Source: Hydrangea macrophylla
Taxonomy: Eukaryota; Streptophyta; Magnoliopsida; Cornales; Hydrangeaceae
Length of the DNA stretch: 64,000 nt
Assembly (NCBI GenBank): GCA_033977485.1
Contig: CM066983.1
Location: forward strand, 113,870,605 to 113,934,604
Reading direction: 5' to 3'
Shown here: one piece after another, positions 58,704-64,000 of the stretch
Layout of the letters: the number at the start of each line of letters is the position of its first letter
How positions within the stretch are numbered: the stretch's first letter is position 1
The notes under the pieces: model-generated
What the model was told of the DNA's origin: nothing
The model's database searches: none
The model's input: only the letters and a program-made list of their open reading frames with translations
Made by a program: the position numbers and the translations under genes

Positions 58704-59329
58704 AGTTCTGTAATACCTGTATTTTTATTATATTTTATTTATATAATTTTCAGTCTCAAACAGTAATTATAAGATTTTCACTGCCATTAATATTTTCTAT
58801 GAACCCATAATTATACATGTGTTGCCCAACCATGTGTGTACCCTAAACCAACCCCCCAAACAACCCTTAGCAATTCATGTGTGGGTGTGTGCCGACTGGA
58901 AGTGGTGAGGTGGTGTGCCAAGTGTTTATGTGATGAGTGTGTAGGGTGGTAGGGTGGTGAGTTGTGCTAGTGTAGTGTGACATATGTTGGTGTGTAAGGA
59001 GTGCACGTGTCTTGAGTGGTTGTGTGTAGTGTCTTGTGTTTGTGTGTGCATGTGTGTGTCGTGTGAGTGTGGGTCTGTGTGTGTGCAGTGTGTGTAGTAT
59101 GTTGTGTGTAGTGTTGTATGTGTTATATATATATATATATATATTTATATATAGAATATGTAACCCAACCCCACCCCTATATATAGTGCCCATTTGGGTT
59201 TAAGAAAAATAATAGAGAGAAGAAAGGAAAGGAAAGAAAAAGAGAGCTTACCCCTTGTGCCACACCGCGACCTCGAACCTACGGTGAGTTCTTAACTCAC
59301 TTGGTATATTAGATTTATGTCCGTGTTAT

Positions 59330-59870
59330 TATTTTCTAATTATTATTATTAGTATTATTATTCTAGAAAATTTTGTACTTAACATGTGGTGTCCCTAACC
59401 CAGGTCCTTATTATAATTATTGTTATTATAGTAATATTTATTATTATTATTATGATTATTATTTTCCGCTTATTATTATTATGGTTCAGTTAACCACGTG
59501 ATTAGTATATGTACCTGAACATATTAAATATTCGTTTTGTTATCCCATTAATAATAATGAAATTATTATTGTTATTATTATTATTATTATTATTGATTTA
59601 ACTTCATCCTTTAATATGTTGTGTCCTGAACATATTATCCCACTACTATTATTAATATTATTACTAATATTAATAGTATTATTGTTAATATTATTGATAA
59701 CACTTTCCGGTTAACCTCATGTTAATATGTTGTACCCCGAACATATTATCTCCGTTATTATTATTATTATGATTATTATTATTATTATTAATATTTCTGT
59801 TCGTTATTATTATCAGTCCGGTTAACTCCATGCTTTAACATGTGGAAATTCTTTCTGTTTATTATTATTA
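59330..59870. repeat. (ATT)n-rich zone within the solo LTR
   Basis: Multiple interrupted TTA/ATT runs alternate with a recurring CCGGTTAACCTCATG-ttaatatg-type phrase (near 59645, 59707, 59818 and 59880). The zone is thus a degenerate long-period repeat whose linkers have expanded as microsatellite. Confidence 0.75.
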
Positions 59871-60174
59871 TTATTTATTCCGGTTAACCTCATGCTTTAA
59901 CATGCAGTACTATGAATTTCAAATCCGTACTTTATTTCTAGAATAAAATAGTACATGTTTAATTAACTTGTACCTCGTGCATAACATATGATACACCTCA
60001 TGTAGAAGTCGGTGTCGTAACGTCAAGTCGACGTGTACGAGTATAGAGTCGAACGGTCGCGGAGACCAAGTCCGTATGCATTTGGAAATACGTGTAGTCG
60101 ACCGCGGAGGTCCGAAAGTTGATATGTAGTGAGTTGGTACTGTCAAATGGAATTACAGGTTCGCATGCCGGCGA

Positions 60175-60445
60175 TGATTGCTACTATGACCACGAAGAGG
60201 CAAACACGATAGCAAAGTAACCATGTTGATATGAATACATCGAGAAATGAATAAACACGGTTAGCCTGTAAGGCGAGATTACTACTGCGGTCGCGACGAC
60301 CAACGAAAGTAAAGTAACCGTTTCGCAAATCGGCGACGATATTCATAAGGCAAGGTCCCGAGGACCTAGAGTACATGGTTAGCTTGTAAAGAGAGATTAC
60401 TACTATGGCCACGGAGGGGCAGACAACGATAGTAAAGTAACCATA
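60175..60445. repeat. Three degenerate ~100-120-bp repeats in the solo LTR
   Basis: Units start near 60175, 60277 and 60396 with GATTRCTACTRYGRYC. They run through AACGATAGTAAAGTAACC-like words, then GGTTAGCYTGTAA before the next unit. Spacing is about 102 and 119 bp. Confidence 0.75.
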
Positions 60446-61106
60446 GCTCGACCCACTGGGCGAGTCACTCTAAGCCAACGGCGTTACACTGGTAATGTAA
60501 CAAAGTTAAGTAAGTCGGATGTTAAGTCGAGTGAAGTCGAATATATCGATGATGCATAGTTTCACGCACGGTCTAATTAGAATTCATTCAATCGTCATAA
60601 CCAGCCGTTGTGTACTTTTGGATACATATTTTATATTAGGAGTGTTCGGTTAGAACGCTCACTTAGCTTTTATTAAAGCTAACGACATACTACGCCCTGG
60701 ACATTCCCATGTCTAGACTATACAGGATATGATTGTCCAGAGGAGGACTATTTGGAAGGAGCCTACGAAGGGGAAGCCTACTACGCTGAAGGTCACGGCT
60801 ACGCCAGTTAGAGGCGCGGCTTCAAGAAAGAAGACTTAGTTGTTCTTTATAGACTTTTGTCCTTTCGTGCTAAGTTGTAACGACATCTAACGCCTTAAGC
60901 TCTTTTGTTCTTTATCTTTTGATAACTACAAACTCTGATGTAAATAGCTAGTAATCTGTTGTTGTATATATTCAGTTTGCACTTCCATTAAGTTACTCTT
61001 TTATTTTTGTGGACAATCAGTTAATGTAACTAGTCATGACTTACGGACCCAGAAATGAAAATTTTATTTCCTGCTAATTTCTGCTACTCCGGGGCGTGAC
61101 AAGTTC

Positions 61107-61630
61107 GTCTGTCAACATAAAGAACTCTCCATATATCTAGGGATGGCAATAGGGCGGATTATTCGATACTCACCCACTGTCATATCTCCCTGAACCAAAC
61201 TCGCAAACTCTTAGCGTTTCTGAGTATAAGCAGATTGCGGAAAGAAACGTTTGTTGAATTCTTCCTTAAATGCTTCCCAAGTGGTCGGCTTCCCTTACTC
61301 AAGTACGTTGTTCCACCAATCCAATGCTTCTCCCATCAACGTATCGGATGCGCATAAAATTTTCTCCTCATCGGTACATTTTACCTGACGGAAATGTCTT
61401 TCCATGTCCATCATCCAATGATCGGCCAAGTCTATGTCAACTTGTCCATAATACAAGGTCGGTTTCCGCTTATGAAACTGTTCCACGATTGTGTGTTGAG
61501 GTCGCGGTGCCAGTGGAGGCTGAACGTTCATCTGTTCTCTTTCACTTACTGCTTGTATGAAATTTCCCACCATATTCACTATTTGGTCCATCCGCGAATG
61601 CGGTGACAATTCTCTTGGCATATCCGCCAT
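61107..61630 (-). pseudogene. Ty3/gypsy gag N-terminal part, truncated, with stop codons
   Basis: The minus-strand frame from ATG at 61630 has a Pro-rich N-terminus, then the Retrotrans_gag signature (ADHWMMDMERHF, CASDTLMGEALDWWNN). A stop at 61295 follows. The same frame then continues with gag-like content (FFPQSAY, FASLVQGDMTVGEY), interrupted by a second stop near 61214. The sequence is cut at 61102-61106 by the solo LTR, and the expected pol does not resume beyond it. The PBS at 61841 and LTR at 61859 give orientation. Confidence 0.8.
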
Positions 61631-61840
61631 AATGTTTCAAATATTCCCCTGTTGAGTTCAATGCAAAATGACCATGCATGCTATGCCACAATATAGATAT
61701 ATGTGCACAGTTCATCACACTCAACAAATGCTAACACATGAAGCATTTCTATAATGAAAACAACTATCTTCACAATTACACACTCCACTCGACGTCACTC
61801 AACATATATAACGTCACTCGTTCCCAAGGCTCTAAACTTA

Positions 61841-61853
61841 AGCTCTGATACCA
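61841..61853 (-). other. Primer-binding site (tRNA-Met) of the decayed Ty3 element
   Basis: AGCTCTGATACCA on the plus strand gives TGGTATCAGAGCT on the minus strand, five bases inside the LTR edge at 61859. Confidence 0.88.
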
Positions 61854-61858
61854 CTAAA

Positions 61859-63984
61859 TGTCACAGCCCGGTCCCACAATAGCGGAACCGGAGCCTGTGG
61901 CACGCCACCGAGGCTAAACCAATTCATTAACGTTCCCAAATCTTAGTTTGAAGAACACAAGCAGCGGAATAAAACAAGTCATTTTGAAAACTATTCGTCC
62001 AGTCGACTGATCCTCAGACCCAGTCGACTGATCCTGGTCCAGCAGAAAGTTGGGTTTTAAAACACCATCCAGTCGACTGCTTTCTACACCCAGTTGACTG
62101 GGGCTTCAAATTTTCAGTCGACTGATACGGTCCGGTCGACTGAAGTCCAGCCTGAACAAAATATCTGAATTGAAAACATGATCCAGTCGACTGTGTCGAG
62201 GACCCAGTTGACTGATCCTCAAATAAAAGGTGCAGTGAGTTGCTGAAAACAGAGGCTCCAGTCGACTGTTTTCTCAACCAGTCGACTGATTTATGGCAGC
62301 AACACATTCTGCAGAGTTTTCTAAGTTTAAAAGTTTTTGAATTCGAACGGCGATCAAACACACACTTCCAAAAGTACTCCTAAGCAATCCTAACTGTATT
62401 AACATATTACCGAAGCATAGTTACAATATGTTACTAACTATTACAACATTTTAGATTCGTTCTAACATACCAAGTTAAACATAACTAAAAACCATAAGAA
62501 TTCTTATTACAACATTCCTATTGTCCCAAAACTACAAGATTAACGTTCAAGTTTCCTTCTAAAAGAACTCCCAATCCATGTGCTCACTTCTCTGATTCCT
62601 CGCCAGCATTAACACCTGAAATGGTTATTTGAATAACCACACATATTCGATTTGTTTAAGCTAACACTTAGTGAATAAATCAACATATGTACATGAATGA
62701 TAAACATGTCCGCATTCACATCTCTACATTTCATACTAGTCGCCGGAGACTCACGTGCCCGTCCATACTCCCAATCCGCGACTCCTCGCCAATAAGTCCA
62801 CGCGAAAGGGTAAGACCCACGATTCTTCTCTTCAATCGTGCGACCTTAATGCCTATATCGGCTCCACAAAATGGAACGGTGACCACGTGCTCCTTCTGAC
62901 CCAAATAAGCAACTTAACATGCTCAAATACATATCACCATGCTCGCGGTAATCAAAACATTTCATCGTGCTATTGGGCCTACTTATCAATATAAATGCCC
63001 AATATGAACTACACAAGATATCTCTAAGTATTAATACATGCTATTCAAACATAACATGAATACATATCAAGAAACCATTCCAAAGACATAGTTGAATCAC
63101 TCACCTCCGATTTACGCTCTTAAACTTCGATTTAAAGAAAACCCGTGTACAAAGAACGTATAGAAGTCCGTCTAGTACAATTCCTATGAATCAAAATTCC
63201 ATTTATCAACTTTTATGAAAAATTCTAGAAAATAACTTTTCGGAAAACTTAGCCAAACAGGCCATAACCTATATCAAAACGAAGCTCTTACCTCGAGGAG
63301 CTCGAATATGAAATATGGGAGAAAACAAACTGACAGAAGGTTGTCGTTTGGCGTCGCAAAGCTCTAAGCTCCAAAATCTCCCTCTAGCCCTCTTTTTGGA
63401 ATTTAGGTTAGAAGTTATGAAAAAATCTAAGTTCATCTCTATCTATATAGAGGCAACACTCTCGGAAATTACGTTTACCTCTCCACGAGTTTTCAAAACT
63501 CCTAATCAGTCTCTGAAACTTTCTATACAGCTTATTCATAGCTTTACGAGTGAAACTTCAAAACTATAAAAGTTTTCGACTAAGTTTTGTTTGGTCGCTA
63601 AATCGCGAATTTCTACATGACGTTTCCGAAGTTGCTAATTAGCCTACCAAATTAATAGCGTGTTAATTCGTTCTCACCAGGATACTAAAACTAACAACAG
63701 AAATAATTTCTAAAACAGAAAATAATACAGATATTGAAATACACAGATAAACATTTATTTCCAGATAAACATTTAAAGTATTCCCCAGTGACCGTCTCAT
63801 ACTCGGAGAGACGTCACAACAACAAATCTTCAATCACCACAGTTTCAAAGGGTTCTCTAATACAGACACCCAAATCAACTCGTGAGTCAAAACTGACCCA
63901 AACATGTGTCCTAAGACACGCCACATCACATTATCATGCATGACAATGTAATGCAAAAGCAATAACACAAATGTGGGTGTTATA
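61859..63984 (-). mobile_element. 5' LTR of the decayed Ty3 element
   Basis: It begins TGTCACAGCCCGG next to the PBS and ends about GGGTGTTATA at 63984. The expected end is TGTTACA, so the outer terminus looks mutated or is off by a few bases. The target duplication cannot be tested because the window ends 16 bp later. It shares CACTTAGTG-TTAGCTTA (complement near 62660) with the other LTRs and a TTTTCGACTAAGTTTTGTTT block (near 63570) with the solo LTR at 37037-39257. It carries five pairs of CAGTCGACTG. Confidence 0.8.
62000..62289. repeat. Five pairs of CAGTCGACTG palindromes in LTR
   Basis: Copies (perfect or one mismatch) start at 62000/62021, 62070/62091, 62115/62133, 62184/62205 and 62259/62280. 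Within-pair spacing is 21, 21, 18, 21 and 21 bp. Pair-to-pair distance is 49, 24, 51 and 54 bp (second of one pair to first of the next). Three of the second members read CAGTTGACTG or CAGTCGACTG after ACC. Confidence 0.95.
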
Positions 63985-64000
63985 ACCTGTGATTAACAGA

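Larger units (their letters stand above)
58709..61101 (+). mobile_element. Solo LTR, plus orientation, TSD AGTTC
   Basis: It starts TGTAATACCTGTATTTTT and ends CTCCGGGGCGTGACA, with AGTTC at 58704-58708 and 61102-61106. Length is 2393 bp. It contains a GT/TG-rich microsatellite zone (58880-59150), an (ATT)n-rich zone (59330-59870) and degenerate ~100-120-bp repeats (60175-60445). It splits an older minus-strand Ty3 element. Confidence 0.9.

Noticed and set aside
54731..62289. CRISPR-like array (regularly spaced short palindromes)
   Set aside because: This is plant nuclear DNA inside LTRs. Motifs are 10-12 bp, alternate between two spacings, and have no cas genes.

Overview
This window is nuclear DNA of a flowering plant, most likely a eudicot. 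It holds two intact, intron-rich plant genes on the minus strand. The other ~75% is transposable elements, MITEs and microsatellites. CT/GA and TA microsatellites are abundant. The species cannot be fixed from the sequence. All gene models were assembled by hand from GT..AG junctions and reading-frame continuity.

Layout. 1-839: the 3' part of an LTR cut by the window edge. 840-5447: T-rich non-coding DNA with a Stowaway end, a CT/CA microsatellite and a hAT-like MITE. 5448-15868 (minus): a 14-exon gene for a chloroplast RNase II/R-type 3'-5' exoribonuclease (RNR1-like, 793 codons). Its ~2.9 kb fifth intron carries a MITE and three GA arrays. 16265-16818: a long foldback element. 17811-22738 (minus): a six-exon rhomboid intramembrane serine protease gene (394 codons, catalytic Ser and His present) with two Tourist-type MITEs in its introns. 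23465-28110: a full-length but frameshifted hAT DNA transposon with TIRs and an 8-bp target duplication (7 of 8 bases match). 28691-32732: a stretch bounded by ~45-bp inverted repeats. It contains broken pieces of an endogenous pararetrovirus-like sequence and a tRNA-like Pol III module. 33-37 kb: MITEs, palindromes and a LINE-like 3' end.

37-64 kb is a nested retrotransposon cluster that can be dated by target-site duplications (TSDs). A coding-poor LTR element (39618-57572, TSD CAAAA) was hit in its left LTR by a Tekay/Del-type Ty3 chromovirus (40193-49021, TSD ACATG) and by a solo LTR (49065-51170, TSD TTTTA). Its interior was hit by another solo LTR (52463-55149, TSD CTCCT), and its right LTR by a small MITE (57195-57358). 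Further solo LTRs lie at 37037-39257 (TSD CCATC) and 58709-61101 (TSD AGTTC). The latter sits inside a decayed minus-strand Ty3 element whose gag start, PBS and 5' LTR occupy 61107-63984.

Most interesting observation: three different LTRs (37037-39257, 52463-55149, 61859-63984) each carry family-specific palindromes. The words differ completely (TCGACYGGTCGA-like, GGATCGATCC, CAGTCGACTG) but the geometry is the same. Motifs come in pairs spaced about 21-23 bp start to start, with pairs about 49-54 bp apart, roughly 140-430 bp from the LTR 3' end. The chromovirus LTR has a CGCG version with 12-15/26 bp spacing. Shared geometry with divergent sequence suggests a regulatory architecture worth testing.
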